Below are positions 16,854 to 25,783 of a DNA stretch of 64,000 bases, piece by piece. The notes beneath the pieces are model-generated. The model saw only the letters and a list, made by a program, of their open reading frames with translations. It made no database searches and was not told the DNA's origin. Positions within the stretch are counted from its first letter, which is position 1; each line of letters begins with the position of its first letter. Origin of the DNA: Mycolicibacterium hassiacum DSM 44199 (GTDB lineage Bacteria; Actinomycetota; Actinomycetes; Mycobacteriales; Mycobacteriaceae); the NCBI RefSeq assembly GCF_900603025.1, contig NZ_LR026975.1:3286001-3350000 (forward strand), given 5' to 3'. Position numbers and translations under genes: made by a program.

Positions 16854-18548
16854 CCTCGATTTTGCATCGAGTTGACGCGGAGTTGCTTTGAACGCTGGTT
16901 GTGTTGCTGGGGCGGTTTTTTTGGTATGACGGCATGATCGGTCGTACCGTGTCGCCGGGTGGGGCGGGCTTTCCCAGGGCCTGTGGTTCTTTCGTGATCG
17001 GTGGTCAAGGGGGCTGGCGGTTATCCGAAGGCGGTGCGCAGGTGTTGCCAGGCGGTGACGATCGCTGCGGCCCATCGCCAAGTGGCGTCGATGCGTAGCC
17101 GTAGTTGGCGGGCGCCGCGGGTGATGCGGGCGGCGACGTGCAGGACGCGGTAGCGGAAAGTGTTGATCTCGGCGCGGGCCAGCCCGGGCTGGTTGCGGAA
17201 GCCGATGAGTCTGGTCCAGGTGACCAGGTCGGCGGCGGCCAGCACGATCTCCAGCCAGGCGGCGTTGGCCCAAAACGAGTGACACGGCAGGTTGCGCAGG
17301 CCGGTGGCTTTGAGTTCGCGGATGCGGTCTTCGACGCGGGCGTGCTGGCGATGACGTAGCTCCAGGCCGGCGACTTGCCCGGGCACCACGCCGTGGGGTG
17401 TGTCGGTGATGAACGCGGTGACGCGCATCCCGTCGGCGTCGGTGAACCGTAACTGTGCACCCGGATGGGGGCGCTCCTTGCGCAGGATCAGTCGGGTGCC
17501 GGGCGGCCAGCTCTCGAGGTTGACCAGGTCGGTGGCCTCGGCGACCCAGGCTCCGTCGCGGATTCCGCCGCGGGTGTCGATGGCCGGATACCAGCATGAA
17601 CCGAGGTTGAGGGTGTCCACGGCGTCCTGGACGCGAACGTCGACGGGGTAGCCGAACGAGAACCCCACCCCGGCAGTGCGGCAGGCTTCGGCGAACTTAT
17701 GGGTGGCCCCGGCGGTGTCGCAGCGCACCAACACCTTCGGCTTATCGGGGTCGCCGGGTTGATCGGGGTCGGGCTGCCACGCTGGGGGCAGCGCGGCCAG
17801 GGCCTGCTCCAGGACAATGATGTGATCGCTGGCGGTGTTGGCACCGGCGTTGCCGGTGCGCAACAGCCCGCCCAGAGCTTCCCCACCGGCGATCTCCGGG
17901 CGGTCCAAAAACGCCAGCAGCGGATGGTGGCCGAACGTCTTCTTCCAGGTCGGTGTGGCGCCGGCTTTGTTGTCGGAGTGATCGATGACCAGGGTCGCAT
18001 CGATGTCGATGTGCAACCAGTCCTGATCAGCGGGGGCCGCTCCGGCGTCCCAGGCCGCCGCTCGCGCGGCGGCCCGCGCGGCCCGCACCGCGGGCAGCTG
18101 TGCGGCGTCGATGCGCTCATCGACCAGCCGCCACATCGTCGTCGTCGACGCCGCGGCACCGAACACATGCTCACGATCGCCGCACAGCTGGCCGACCCCG
18201 TCGATGCAGTCCGCCCCGTCGGCGACCGCGGCGGCCAGATCAGCGAACACATCACCGGGGGCGTAAACCCACGGGCCCCGGTAGGTGTCGGCCAAAGCTA
18301 CGGTGACCTGCGTTGATAGGCCCGTGCGGTCGGCGAGTTCACGCACCATGCCCATCCCGGCGTGCGACACGACGCCGTGGCCGTCGGCTGAGACTTTCAC
18401 CCGTGGTGCGACCGCGATATTCTTCACCTGCGAGGTGCCTTTCCGTGGGAACGATCCGAACCTTAGACAAGTCCGATTATTCCTTACAGGACAGGCACTT
18501 TCGCTTATCTACACGCCATCAAGGGCAACATTCCACGAAAAATCCGGG
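16854..18548 (-). mobile_element. IS1380-family insertion sequence, complete copy
   Basis: About 1695 bases. The ends are imperfect inverted repeats: left CCTCGATTTTGC, right (reverse complement) CCCGGATTTTTC. CTAG flanks both sides (16850-16853 and 18549-18552), consistent with a 4-base target duplication, although CTAG also precedes the second copy and may be a preferred target. The element has one transposase gene on the minus strand. An alternative right end at 18576 gives a longer match (CCCCGATTTTG) but no matching flank. Confidence 0.85.
17021..18427 (-). CDS. IS1380-family transposase (DDE)
   Basis: 468 residues, GTG start at 18427. It is a DDE transposase of the IS1380/DDE_Tnp_1 type: LHIDIDATLVIDHSDNKAG carries the first catalytic Asp and VLVRCDTAGATHKF the second. 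The C-terminus (FRYRVLHVAARITRGARQL) is the typical basic end of the family. The gene appears intact, so the element may be mobile. The right-hand copy at 63437 matches it almost base for base over the visible C-terminal part. Confidence 0.93.
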   Translation of the reverse strand: MKNIAVAPRVKVSADGHGVVSHAGMGMVRELADRTGLSTQVTVALADTYRGPWVYAPGDVFADLAAAVADGADCIDGVGQLCGDREHVFGAAASTTTMWRLVDERIDAAQLPAVRAARAAARAAAWDAGAAPADQDWLHIDIDATLVIDHSDNKAGATPTWKKTFGHHPLLAFLDRPEIAGGEALGGLLRTGNAGANTASDHIIVLEQALAALPPAWQPDPDQPGDPDKPKVLVRCDTAGATHKFAEACRTAGVGFSFGYPVDVRVQDAVDTLNLGSCWYPAIDTRGGIRDGAWVAEATDLVNLESWPPGTRLILRKERPHPGAQLRFTDADGMRVTAFITDTPHGVVPGQVAGLELRHRQHARVEDRIRELKATGLRNLPCHSFWANAAWLEIVLAAADLVTWTRLIGFRNQPGLARAEINTFRYRVLHVAARITRGARQLRLRIDATWRWAAAIVTAWQHLRTAFG

Positions 18549-18998
18549 CTAGAACCGGGTGGACTCAAAATCGGGGACTCGCCAGCGGCGTTCGTTCGCG
18601 GGCTAACGGAGGTCCTCGAGTCAACCGAACAATGTTGGGCCTCCAAGGAACCCTTCCTCGAGCGCCTCGTTCAGGCCTCGCTGGTCGGAAATGACGCTGC
18701 GCGGAGGTCGCCCACCCTTCGCGCCTTCATTGAGGGCGACGAGGCTGGACACACCTATAAAGCTGTCGAACCACCGGCCTTATGGCAGGAGACGCTCATC
18801 GCTGCGCTCGGACAACGCCTGGCCGAGGCGGCCGTCGCCGGCGAGATTCGCGACGACGTCCCACCAGCGACGCTGGCGCGATGGATCGCACGCGTCAACT
18901 TCACCCTGATGACCGAACCCGGAAATCCCGAAGACGGTGGTGACGAGGGAATCCTGCGCACCTTCCTGGTCGCGTCCCTCAAGCCCCGCGGCCGGTAG
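18549..18998 (+). pseudogene. TetR-family regulator remnant lacking its DNA-binding domain
   Basis: About 149 codons in frame from the IS border to a TGA at 18998. The sequence (FLERLVQASLVGNDAARR, ALWQETLIAALGQRLAEAA, PPATLARWIARVNFTLMTEP) looks like the ligand-binding C-terminal domain of a TetR repressor. The N-terminal helix-turn-helix is absent; the IS inverted repeat begins exactly where it should lie, and the missing part is not on the other side of the IS, so the locus was rearranged and not simply interrupted. The frame upstream is IS sequence. Not expected to be functional. Confidence 0.7.
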
Positions 18999-19165
18999 CG
19001 CTGCGGCTGTGCCGATCCACCACTCGGCAGGCCCCATTCCCCTCCATTCTTCCGAACGGTCCGCCGCCCGCGGCGATTGGCACCAGCCGGGCGCGGCGTG
19101 TTCAAGAACGCTCGCGCACAAGGAAATTGACAACTGCGGTGATGGTACGGACCTCCGCCCACCCC

Positions 19166-19225
19166 GCCGAGTGTGCGGTCATGGCGAAATCCAGCGCGAA
19201 TCTTGGCCTTCAGCGCACACTCGGC
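19166..19225. repeat. 60-base palindromic intergenic repeat, copy 1
   Basis: Twelve-base inverted arms, GCCGAGTGTGCG at 19166 and CGCACACTCGGC at 19214, enclose a loop with GGCGAAATCCAGCGCGAATC. A diverged copy lies at 63203-63260. It resembles the small palindromes common between mycobacterial genes. The rest of 18999-19237 shows no gene. Confidence 0.75.
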
Positions 19226-19237
19226 GCGCGAAGCCTG

Positions 19238-19651
19238 TCACTCACAGACGACGAATTCCGGAATGCGGAGTCCGCTGTCGCCCAGTTCGGTGATGCGCAG
19301 GCGCACCCGCTGACCGATACGGACCGACGCGGGGTCGGCGTCGATGACCGCGTTGATCCGCAGCCCCGGCTGCTCGTCAAACTCGATCAACCCGACCACG
19401 TAGGGCGGCACTCGGCCGGGCACCAACGGCTGGCGAACCACGATGAAGCTGAAGACCGTTCCGTTACCGCTGACCTCCTCGAAATGCACCGGGCCACCGG
19501 TGAACCGGCTACGCTCGAGCGGCGGGTGGATCCACTTCCCCGTGTCATCGCACCGGCACAGCATCAGCTTCCCGCTCTTCAGCCCTTCCCAGAACGGCTC
19601 GGTGTCCGGATCAGGAACCGGAACCGGCGGGTGCGGTGCGGGATGGGTCAT
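19238..19651 (-). CDS. DUF35/OB-fold partner protein of a thiolase-like enzyme
   Basis: 137 residues with the DUF35 layout: N-terminal FWEGLKSGKLMLCRC, then an OB-fold (GNGTVFSFIVVRQPLVPG, PPYVVGLIEFDEQPGLR, IGQRVRLRI). The rubredoxin-like zinc ribbon, normally two C-x-x-C knuckles, is degenerate here: only CRC remains. It overlaps the thiolase-like gene by 4 bases. DUF35 proteins such as ChsH2 or IpfE pair with SCP-x-like thiolases to form retro-aldolases or C-C lyases (known family), so it should act with the product of 19648. Confidence 0.85.
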   Translation of the reverse strand: MTHPAPHPPVPVPDPDTEPFWEGLKSGKLMLCRCDDTGKWIHPPLERSRFTGGPVHFEEVSGNGTVFSFIVVRQPLVPGRVPPYVVGLIEFDEQPGLRINAVIDADPASVRIGQRVRLRITELGDSGLRIPEFVVCE

Positions 19652-20784
19652 GGTTTCTCCCTGCTGTAGACGTTGGCGCCCCCAAACGGTCCGCCGCCGG
19701 CGGTGACCAGCGCCAGCTGCGCGTCGACCACCTGGCGGACTCCGGCGGCATGGCGCAACTGAAGTGCTGCCTCGTAGTGGTGGTTGAGGCCGTGTATGTA
19801 GCCTTCGGACAGCAGCCCGCCGTGCGGGTTGACCACTACCTCACCGCCGTACGTGGCACGCCCCGAGGCGAAGAACTCACCGACTCCGCCCTTCTCGCAG
19901 AAGCCGTACCCCTCCATCGTCGCCATCACGGTGTAGGTGAAGCAGTCGTACATGCACGCGACGTCCATGTCGGCCGGGCTCAGCCCGGTCTTCTGCCAGA
20001 TCTTGGGACCGGCGGAACGCGAATACATCTCGGTCGGATCGTCCCACTGCGTCCAACCCGCGCCGCTCTGCGAGTTCGCCGATCCCACCAGCCACACCGG
20101 GTCCTGCCTGCAGTCCCGGACGATCTCCTCACCGGCGATCAGGATCGCCACCGCACCGTCGACCTCCGACGTACAGTCGAGGACCCGGAACGGTTCGTTG
20201 ATCCAGCGGGAAGCCAGATAGTCGTCCATGGTCAGCGGTTCCCGGCGCAGTGCGTGCTCGTTCGGACCGGCGTGCTTCCGCTGGGTGATCGCGATGTGGC
20301 CGAGGTCCTCGCAGGTCGATCCGTACTCGTGCTGGTGGCGTCGGGCCCACATGGCGAACCACTGCGGCGGCACCATGAATCCGGAGACCGTGTCGAACTG
20401 GTCGCTGTCGGGCACCCGCATCGGACCCTCGACGTGGCCGAACCGGTGACCGGATCTGCCGTTGAGCGAACGGTACACGAGCACCGCCCGGCACATCCCG
20501 GCCTCGATGACCGCCGCGGCGGTGGCGATCTGGTCGGCGACCAGGTTGCCGCCGCCGTACATGGCGTTGGCCCAGTTCAATTCGTCGATCCCCAAGGCCC
20601 AGCCGACGTAGATGGGCTGCTCGGAGTCGTTGACCATGAACGTGCAGATGCCGTCGATATCCCCCGGCGACAGTCCGGCGTCCGCGATGGCGTCCCGGCA
20701 CGCCTCGACCGCCATGGCGCGGGTGGTACGGCCCGAATTCCGGGAGTAGGTCGTACGCCCGATTCCTGCGATGGCGCAGGTCAT
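19648..20784 (-). CDS. SCP-x/thiolase-like lipid-transfer protein (Ltp2-type lyase)
   Basis: 378 residues from the ATG at 20784 (GGAG upstream; ATGA overlap with the FadE stop). Thiolase-fold features: AIAGIGRTTYSRNSGRT, ACRDAIADAGLSPGDIDG, MYDCFTYTVMATMEGYGFC, NPHGGLLSEGYIHGLNHHYEAALQLR. The classical thiolase nucleophile Cys box is absent, as in Ltp2-type proteins, which cleave a C-C bond in a CoA thioester by retro-aldol chemistry. First of three such proteins in the island; its DUF35 partner follows directly. Confidence 0.87.
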   Translation of the reverse strand: MTCAIAGIGRTTYSRNSGRTTRAMAVEACRDAIADAGLSPGDIDGICTFMVNDSEQPIYVGWALGIDELNWANAMYGGGNLVADQIATAAAVIEAGMCRAVLVYRSLNGRSGHRFGHVEGPMRVPDSDQFDTVSGFMVPPQWFAMWARRHQHEYGSTCEDLGHIAITQRKHAGPNEHALRREPLTMDDYLASRWINEPFRVLDCTSEVDGAVAILIAGEEIVRDCRQDPVWLVGSANSQSGAGWTQWDDPTEMYSRSAGPKIWQKTGLSPADMDVACMYDCFTYTVMATMEGYGFCEKGGVGEFFASGRATYGGEVVVNPHGGLLSEGYIHGLNHHYEAALQLRHAAGVRQVVDAQLALVTAGGGPFGGANVYSREKP

Positions 20785-22946
20785 TTCGAACTCCACTCTG
20801 TCCTTGGTTCGCGGGGAAGGCCGAGAATGCGTTCGGCGATCAGGTTCCGGACGATTTCCGAGGTTCCACCGGCGATCGTCAGGCAGCGGCTGAACAGGTA
20901 GTCGTGCACGACGCGGTTCTCCTCCCCCAGCAGGATCGCCGGACTGGCGATGGCGAGCCCCGTCTGCGCGACCCGCTGTGCGTGTTCGGCACCGAAGAGC
21001 TTGGCGATGTTGCCCTCGATGCCGGGGCCGCTGTCGAACACGGCACGGGCGGCCTGCCGAAGGTTCATGGCGGCAAGGGCATTCGCCTCGATCAACAGTG
21101 CCGCCACCTCACGGGCCAGGCCACTGTCGCCATCGCGGTAGCGGACGAGCAGGTCGACCAGCTCGTCGGCGACCATGGTCACCGAACCGCCGCCGATCGA
21201 GACGCGCTCGTTGCCGAAGGTGGCCATCGTGACGGCCCAGCCGCCGTTGACCACGCCGACCACATCCTCGTCCGGCACGAAGACGTCGGTGAAGAAGACC
21301 TCGTTGAACAGCGTCTCGCCGGTGATCTCGGTGAGCGGCCGGACCTCGACCCCGGGGTGGGACAGGTCGATGATCATCGCGGTGATGCCCTTGTGCTTGG
21401 GCGCGTCGGGATCGGTCCGCACCGTGGCCAGGCCACGCTGGCAGTTCATCGCGTCGCTCGTCCATACCTTCTGGCCGGTGACCGACCAGCCACCCTCGAC
21501 GCGTTTGGCCCTGGTGGAGACGGCTGCGGCATCCGATCCCGCGCCCGGCTCGCTGAACAGCTGACACCAGCGCAGCTCACCCTCCAGGCTGGGCCAGATC
21601 AGGCGTTCGATCTGCTCGGGGGTGCCGTGTTGCAGCAGGGTTGGAATCACCCAGGTACCCAGGCCCAGACTCGGCCTGTCCAGTCCGTCGAGTGCCTGCT
21701 CGATCACCAGCTGTTCGACAGAGTCGGCCGCGCGTCCGAACGGCTTCGGCCAGTGGGGGTGGAGGTATCCGCTGCGGGCCCAGAGCTTCTGTCGTCCCTC
21801 CTCCGCGCTGGCTTCCAGCTCGGATCGGAAATCCGCGGCTGCCTGACGGTACGCTTCGGCTTCCGGCGGCAGCTCGACCGAGCGGCCGCGGTGGACACCG
21901 CGCTTTCGCAGCGCGATGACGGAGTCACGCAGCGCCTCCGCCCCACCGAGGAAGGTCAGCAGCACCGTCGCGCGCCGGACATACAGGTGTGCATCGTGCT
22001 CCCAGGTGTATCCGATTCCGCCGTGCACTTGAATGTTCTTCAGCGCCACGCGCTGGTAGGCCGGCAGCGCGAAGCCGGCAGCCATCGCAGCTGTGAGATC
22101 AGCCTCCTGCCCGGAGGCGCGCGCCGCGTCCCACGTGGCCGCGAGCGCGAGCTCGGTGTCGACGAGCATGTCCGCGCAATGGTGTTTGACGGCCTGGTAG
22201 GAGCCGATCGGGCGACCGAACTGCTCTCGGGTCGCGGCGTATGCCGTCGCCATCTCGGTGCAGGCCGCGAGGCCTCCGACCGCCTCGGCGGCGGCGAGCA
22301 GACGCAGATACCGCGAGAGCGTGCCCACGGCGCCGCGGAACACGTCGGCGACCGGAGCGGAGGACAGCCTCAGCACCGTGACCGGTCGCAGGAGCTGGTC
22401 GACGGACTTGATTTCGCGCGTCTCCGTCCTCTGGCCGGACTCGACCAGTACCAGATCGTCGCCCACTGGCAACAGAAACAGGTCAGACGCAGACTCACCC
22501 AGCACCGCTACGGCATCCGCCGAGAGCGATGAGTCCTGCAGTACCGCAATGCTGTTAGCGGCGCCCAGGCCCACGACCGTCGCACCGGAGATCAGCCGCG
22601 GAAGCCATCGCTGGCGTTGCGCGTCGGTGCCAGACTCCGCGACGACGGCCGCGGCGACCACCGTCGGCAGGAACGGTCCGCTGATGGCAACGCGGCCGAG
22701 TTGTTCGCAGACGACGGCCAGTTCGGGCAGACCGTATCCCTGACCGCCGAACCTCTCCTCGATGTGCAGCCCGAGCCAGCCGGTGGACACGATCTCGGCC
22801 CACAGGGCGTCGTCGGACCACCACCTGCCGCTCGTCGACTTGTCCAGGAGGATCTTCCGCGCACCGGACAGACCCGCCCGAGCGGTGACCATCTCCTTGG
22901 CCACCTCGGCGAGTGCGCGGTGGTCCTCGGTCAACGCCAATGACAC
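20781..22946 (-). CDS. Fused two-domain acyl-CoA dehydrogenase (FadE34-like)
   Basis: 721 residues from the GTG at 22946, which has GGAG eight bases before it; the frame is open up to 23042 but no ribosome site supports that start. Two ACAD units are joined: residues about 1-345 (FGRPIGSYQAVKHHCADMLV, QVHGGIGYTWEHDAHLYVRR) and about 365-721 (WCQLFSEPGAGSDAAAVSTR, GQKVWTSDAMN, TIAGGTSEIVRNLIAERILG). The layout equals a short plus long FadE pair in one chain, as in mycobacterial FadE34/ChsE3 (about 711 residues), which acts on steroid side-chain CoA. The substrate here is probably a bulky ring-bearing acyl-CoA. Confidence 0.9.
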   Translation of the reverse strand: MSLALTEDHRALAEVAKEMVTARAGLSGARKILLDKSTSGRWWSDDALWAEIVSTGWLGLHIEERFGGQGYGLPELAVVCEQLGRVAISGPFLPTVVAAAVVAESGTDAQRQRWLPRLISGATVVGLGAANSIAVLQDSSLSADAVAVLGESASDLFLLPVGDDLVLVESGQRTETREIKSVDQLLRPVTVLRLSSAPVADVFRGAVGTLSRYLRLLAAAEAVGGLAACTEMATAYAATREQFGRPIGSYQAVKHHCADMLVDTELALAATWDAARASGQEADLTAAMAAGFALPAYQRVALKNIQVHGGIGYTWEHDAHLYVRRATVLLTFLGGAEALRDSVIALRKRGVHRGRSVELPPEAEAYRQAAADFRSELEASAEEGRQKLWARSGYLHPHWPKPFGRAADSVEQLVIEQALDGLDRPSLGLGTWVIPTLLQHGTPEQIERLIWPSLEGELRWCQLFSEPGAGSDAAAVSTRAKRVEGGWSVTGQKVWTSDAMNCQRGLATVRTDPDAPKHKGITAMIIDLSHPGVEVRPLTEITGETLFNEVFFTDVFVPDEDVVGVVNGGWAVTMATFGNERVSIGGGSVTMVADELVDLLVRYRDGDSGLAREVAALLIEANALAAMNLRQAARAVFDSGPGIEGNIAKLFGAEHAQRVAQTGLAIASPAILLGEENRVVHDYLFSRCLTIAGGTSEIVRNLIAERILGLPREPRTEWSSK

Positions 22947-22969
22947 TGATACCACTCCGTTCTCGTCGA

Positions 22970-23065
22970 CTACACGTTCGCTGTCCGGCGGTTGCCGCGG
23001 GAAGTCCAGCCGGGGAGCGACACCGTGCTCAGGTCGAGCCATTCGATGAACGGATTCTGTGGCAC
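22970..23065 (-). CDS. Candidate 31-residue leader peptide upstream of the fused FadE
   Basis: Starts at a GTG (23065) preceded by a strong GGGGAGGTGG ribosome site and reads through V-P-Q-N-P-F-I-E-W-L-D-L-S to TAG at 22970, 23 bases before the FadE start. No known family. It overlaps the upstream in-frame extension of the fadE in another frame. It could be a real small protein, a translational leader, or chance; the unusually good ribosome site with no other start behind it is the main argument. Confidence 0.35.
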   Translation of the reverse strand: MPQNPFIEWLDLSTVSLPGWTSRGNRRTANV

Positions 23066-23102
23066 TTCCACCACCTCCCCAGGGGACTAGGTTCGCACCT
23101 TA

Positions 23103-23118
23103 TGACAGTTGCCTGTCA
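23103..23118. promoter_or_regulatory. Island operator, site 1 (perfect palindrome)
   Basis: TGACAGTTGCCTGTCA: perfect six-base arms with a four-base spacer, 37 bases upstream of the small ORF start and between divergent units. It is the best inverted repeat in a family of twelve related island sites. Confidence 0.65.
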
Positions 23119-23201
23119 CCGTCAATAACCTGCGGTGACTTACGGAGGTCGCGCTATTTTCCACAATTTATTTAGATAACTGCTCCTCTGGTGTTACCGT
23201 T

Positions 23202-23217
23202 CGACAGTAGACTGTCA
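23202..23217. promoter_or_regulatory. Island operator, site 2
   Basis: CGACAGTAGACTGTCA, one mismatch in the palindrome, about 31 bases upstream of the luciferase-like gene start (23249). With site 1 it brackets the divergent promoter region. Confidence 0.6.
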
Positions 23218-23248
23218 TTTTTGATCCACTGCACCGGAGGTGCGAACC

Positions 23249-24169
23249 GTGCGGTTCACCGTCTACTTGCCGAACACCATGCAGGTTCCCGCGATCACTC
23301 AGAGCTGGGAGCACGCCCTCACCGGCGGCGACATCGCCGACGTCGCGCGCCGGGCGGAGCAACTGGGCTATTCCCGGGTCTTTCTACCCGAGCACTTCCT
23401 GACACCCACCGCTCATGTGGAGCTGTCCGGTAACCACTACTTCGACGCGACCACCGCGCAGGCGTTCGTCGCAGGGGCGACGTCCGAGATCTCCATCGGC
23501 TCCATGGTGACGATCCTGCCGCTGCACAACCCCGTAATAGCGGCGAAAGCGATCGCGACGCTGGACTGGCTGTCCGGGGGCCGTGCTCAGGTGACGGTCG
23601 GAGTCGGCTGGCTCAAGGAGGAGTACGACACGATCGGAGTGCCGTTCCACAAGCGCGGCCGCCTTGCCGACGAATGCCTGGCGGCGATGTTCGAACTGTG
23701 GCACAGCGATTCGCCGAGTTTCGACGGCGAGTTCGTCAAGTTCGACAACGTGGCGTTCGGGCCGAAACCGATCCGCAAACCGCACCCCGTTATCTGGATG
23801 GGAGGAGACGCCGACGCCGTGCTCCGCCGCGCGGCGCGCTTCGGCGACGGCTGGGCGCCCTGGACCACCAGACCCGAGGAACTGCCCGCCAAGATGGACT
23901 ACCTGCGTTCCCAACCGGGCTTCGACGACCGGCCGTTCTCCCTGTTCTACAGCCTCGCGGTACTGAACGTGGGCCGGGAACACACCATCACGAACGACCC
24001 CAATGCCCAGTTCGGCCAGAGCGCCCAGCAGGTGATCGACAACTGCGGCATGCTGGCCGAGCTCGGGGTCACCGACACCTGGGTGAACCCCCCACTGCTG
24101 CCTGATTTCCAGGCCTACCTCGACCACATGCAGTGGGTTGCCGAGGAGGTCATCCCAAAGGTCGGCTGA
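23249..24169 (+). CDS. LLM-class (F420-dependent type) flavin oxidoreductase
   Basis: 306 residues from the GTG at 23249, chosen because CGGAGG lies eight bases upstream; an in-frame GTG at 23240 lies within that site. Bacterial luciferase-like TIM barrel: RFTVYLPNTM, FLPEHF, IGSMVTILPLHNPVIAAKAIATLDWLSGGR, GVGWLKEEYDTIG and PHPVIWMGGDADAVLRRAARFGDGW. Mycobacterial members usually use F420 (known family); catalysis could be hydride transfer or mono-oxygenation. First gene of the operon with the TetR and extradiol dioxygenase. Confidence 0.88.
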   Translation: MRFTVYLPNTMQVPAITQSWEHALTGGDIADVARRAEQLGYSRVFLPEHFLTPTAHVELSGNHYFDATTAQAFVAGATSEISIGSMVTILPLHNPVIAAKAIATLDWLSGGRAQVTVGVGWLKEEYDTIGVPFHKRGRLADECLAAMFELWHSDSPSFDGEFVKFDNVAFGPKPIRKPHPVIWMGGDADAVLRRAARFGDGWAPWTTRPEELPAKMDYLRSQPGFDDRPFSLFYSLAVLNVGREHTITNDPNAQFGQSAQQVIDNCGMLAELGVTDTWVNPPLLPDFQAYLDHMQWVAEEVIPKVG

Positions 24170-24237
24170 TCAGCGACACGTCCGGGCAACCGGGTGGCGA
24201 TAGAGTCGACGCACCGAGGAACAGGAGGTAGGTGTCG

Positions 24238-24828
24238 ATGGCAGGGGCCGGCCGTTCGCCACGCAGCGAGCACGCCAGTCGGACACGCGCCGCGTTGCTG
24301 GACGCGGCTTTGGACCTGTTCAGCGCCAACGGCTACGACGAGACCACCACCGACCAGATCGCCGAGGCTGCCGGAGTCTCGCCACGAACGTTTTTCCGGT
24401 ACTTCCCCACAAAGGAATCAGTGCTGTTCTCCGGCGAGTACGACTTCATCCACGCCTTCAGCGCGGTCTACCTGGGCCGTGACGAGTCACTGTCGGACTA
24501 CGAGGCGATGACGGAGGCGTTCGCGCTACTTGCGCCGTCTCTGAAGAGAATTCGCAAGCGCATCGCGCAGTATCACGAGGCGGTCGCCTCCTCACCTGTC
24601 CTGTTGGGGCGCCAGCAGCAGAACCACAAGGCCAACGCCGAAACCATCGCGCAGGTGATCGCCGAACGCCGCGGAGTGTCCATCCCCGACCAGAAGTCCC
24701 GGATTCTGGCCGCGGTCGGGATTGTCCTTCTGGAGCGTGCGATTCAGCAGTGGCTGTCTACCTCGAACCGCGCGCTGGAGGAGATCATCCGCGAGGAGTT
24801 CGCCGCGCTCCCTGCGGCTTTGACATAG
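24238..24828 (+). CDS. TetR-family transcriptional regulator
   Basis: 196 residues from the ATG at 24238, with AGGAGGT upstream. Helix-turn-helix in the first 55 residues: ALLDAALDLFSANGYDETTTDQIAEAAGVSPRTFFRYFPTKESVL. The C-terminal domain is a generic TetR ligand-binding region and does not reveal the effector. It lies between an oxidoreductase and a ring-cleavage dioxygenase, both preceded by copies of the TGACA-N4-TGTCA motif, which makes it one of two candidates for the regulator of the island sites. Confidence 0.9.
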   Translation: MAGAGRSPRSEHASRTRAALLDAALDLFSANGYDETTTDQIAEAAGVSPRTFFRYFPTKESVLFSGEYDFIHAFSAVYLGRDESLSDYEAMTEAFALLAPSLKRIRKRIAQYHEAVASSPVLLGRQQQNHKANAETIAQVIAERRGVSIPDQKSRILAAVGIVLLERAIQQWLSTSNRALEEIIREEFAALPAALT

Positions 24829-24875
24829 TGCCGAGTTGCAGTTCATTCAAGCTGGCCCAGCCACACAGAATCATC

Positions 24876-24889
24876 TAACATCAGTGTCA
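24876..24889. promoter_or_regulatory. Island operator, site 3
   Basis: TAACATCAGTGTCA, one mismatch from TGACA-N4-TGTCA, ending 20 bases before the extradiol dioxygenase start. It suggests separate control of the dioxygenase from the two genes upstream. Confidence 0.5.
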
Positions 24890-24909
24890 CCTTTGGGAGG
24901 TGATCAGCT

Positions 24910-25767
24910 GTGACATCTGAGCGGATGGTGGTGTGTGCGAGCCACAGCCCGGGTAAGGAACGCGATGTCGAACGACGCTTCGGGCTCAAGTTCCGCGACG
25001 GGCTGGCCGAAGCCGCCGACCGGGCCTCCCGATTCGATCCCGACCTCGTCGTCGTGTTCGGTGGTGACCATCGGCGCGCCTTCCGCCACGTCGTGCCTGC
25101 CTTCGCGGTGGCGCTGTCAGCGTCGATTCTCGCCGAGGCGTCACGTCCCGCCGGAAATCTGACGGTGCCGTCGGAGATCGCGCGGGACCTGGCCGAGCAC
25201 CTGCTCGGAACCGGGTTCGACATCGCGGTCTGCCGCGACATCGCCCTCGACCATGCGTTCGCACAACCGATCCGAGACCTGATCGGCGATCTCGACACCA
25301 AACCGGTCATCCCCGTTCCGGTGAACTGTGCGACAGCTCCCCTGCCGACCGGCCGGCGGGTGGTCGAGTTCGGCGCAGCGGTGGGGCGGTTCCTCGCGGA
25401 GCTCGATAAGAGGATTCTGTTGATCGGTACCGGCGGGCTGTCCCACTCGCCGCCGAGCCTGGAAGTCGACGCCTACGACATCAGCGACGAAGAGCGCGCC
25501 CGGATCATCGCCGAGGGGATGGCCGAGGCGCGTACCAAGATCCGGCCCGAATGGGACGCCGCGGTCCTGCAGGCGATGTCAACCTGGAACGTCGACATGC
25601 TCGTCGAACTCGTCGACTCCGCACATGCGCGAGCGGGTGCCGGCGCGAACGAGATTCGCACCTGGGTGGCCGCCGGTGCCGCTGGCGGCGGGCAGCCCAT
25701 GACACCGCTGGTGTACGAACCGGTGCCGGAGTGGATCACCGGGATGGCGGTCGCCACCTCGGCGTGA
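24910..25767 (+). CDS. mhpB: Extradiol catechol dioxygenase, MhpB-like (type III, LigB superfamily)
   Basis: 285 residues, GTG start with GGGAGGT. It aligns along its length with 2,3-dihydroxyphenylpropionate 1,2-dioxygenase of E. coli: ASHSPG near the N-terminus, VVVFGGDHRRAF, LDHAFAQP, RRVVEFGAAVGRFLAELDKRILLIGTGGLSHSPP, EIRTWVAAGAA and the PEWITGM end. The conserved His residues in SHSP, DH, DHAFAQP and LSHSPP match the iron ligands and acid/base sites of the family. It should cleave a (substituted) catechol next to the hydroxyls to a yellow dienol acid. It is the only ring-cleavage enzyme seen, 19 kb from the hydrolase that would use its product. Confidence 0.92.
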   Translation: MTSERMVVCASHSPGKERDVERRFGLKFRDGLAEAADRASRFDPDLVVVFGGDHRRAFRHVVPAFAVALSASILAEASRPAGNLTVPSEIARDLAEHLLGTGFDIAVCRDIALDHAFAQPIRDLIGDLDTKPVIPVPVNCATAPLPTGRRVVEFGAAVGRFLAELDKRILLIGTGGLSHSPPSLEVDAYDISDEERARIIAEGMAEARTKIRPEWDAAVLQAMSTWNVDMLVELVDSAHARAGAGANEIRTWVAAGAAGGGQPMTPLVYEPVPEWITGMAVATSA

Positions 25768-25783
25768 CCACAGCCGCCATCCG

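Noticed and set aside
18285..18548. N-terminus for the TetR remnant read through the IS end
   Set aside because: These codons lie in the IS and antisense to the transposase start; they show no helix-turn-helix.
18549..18580. Right IS end at 18576
   Set aside because: It gives a slightly better inverted repeat but no matching flank; ending at 18548 gives CTAG on both sides.
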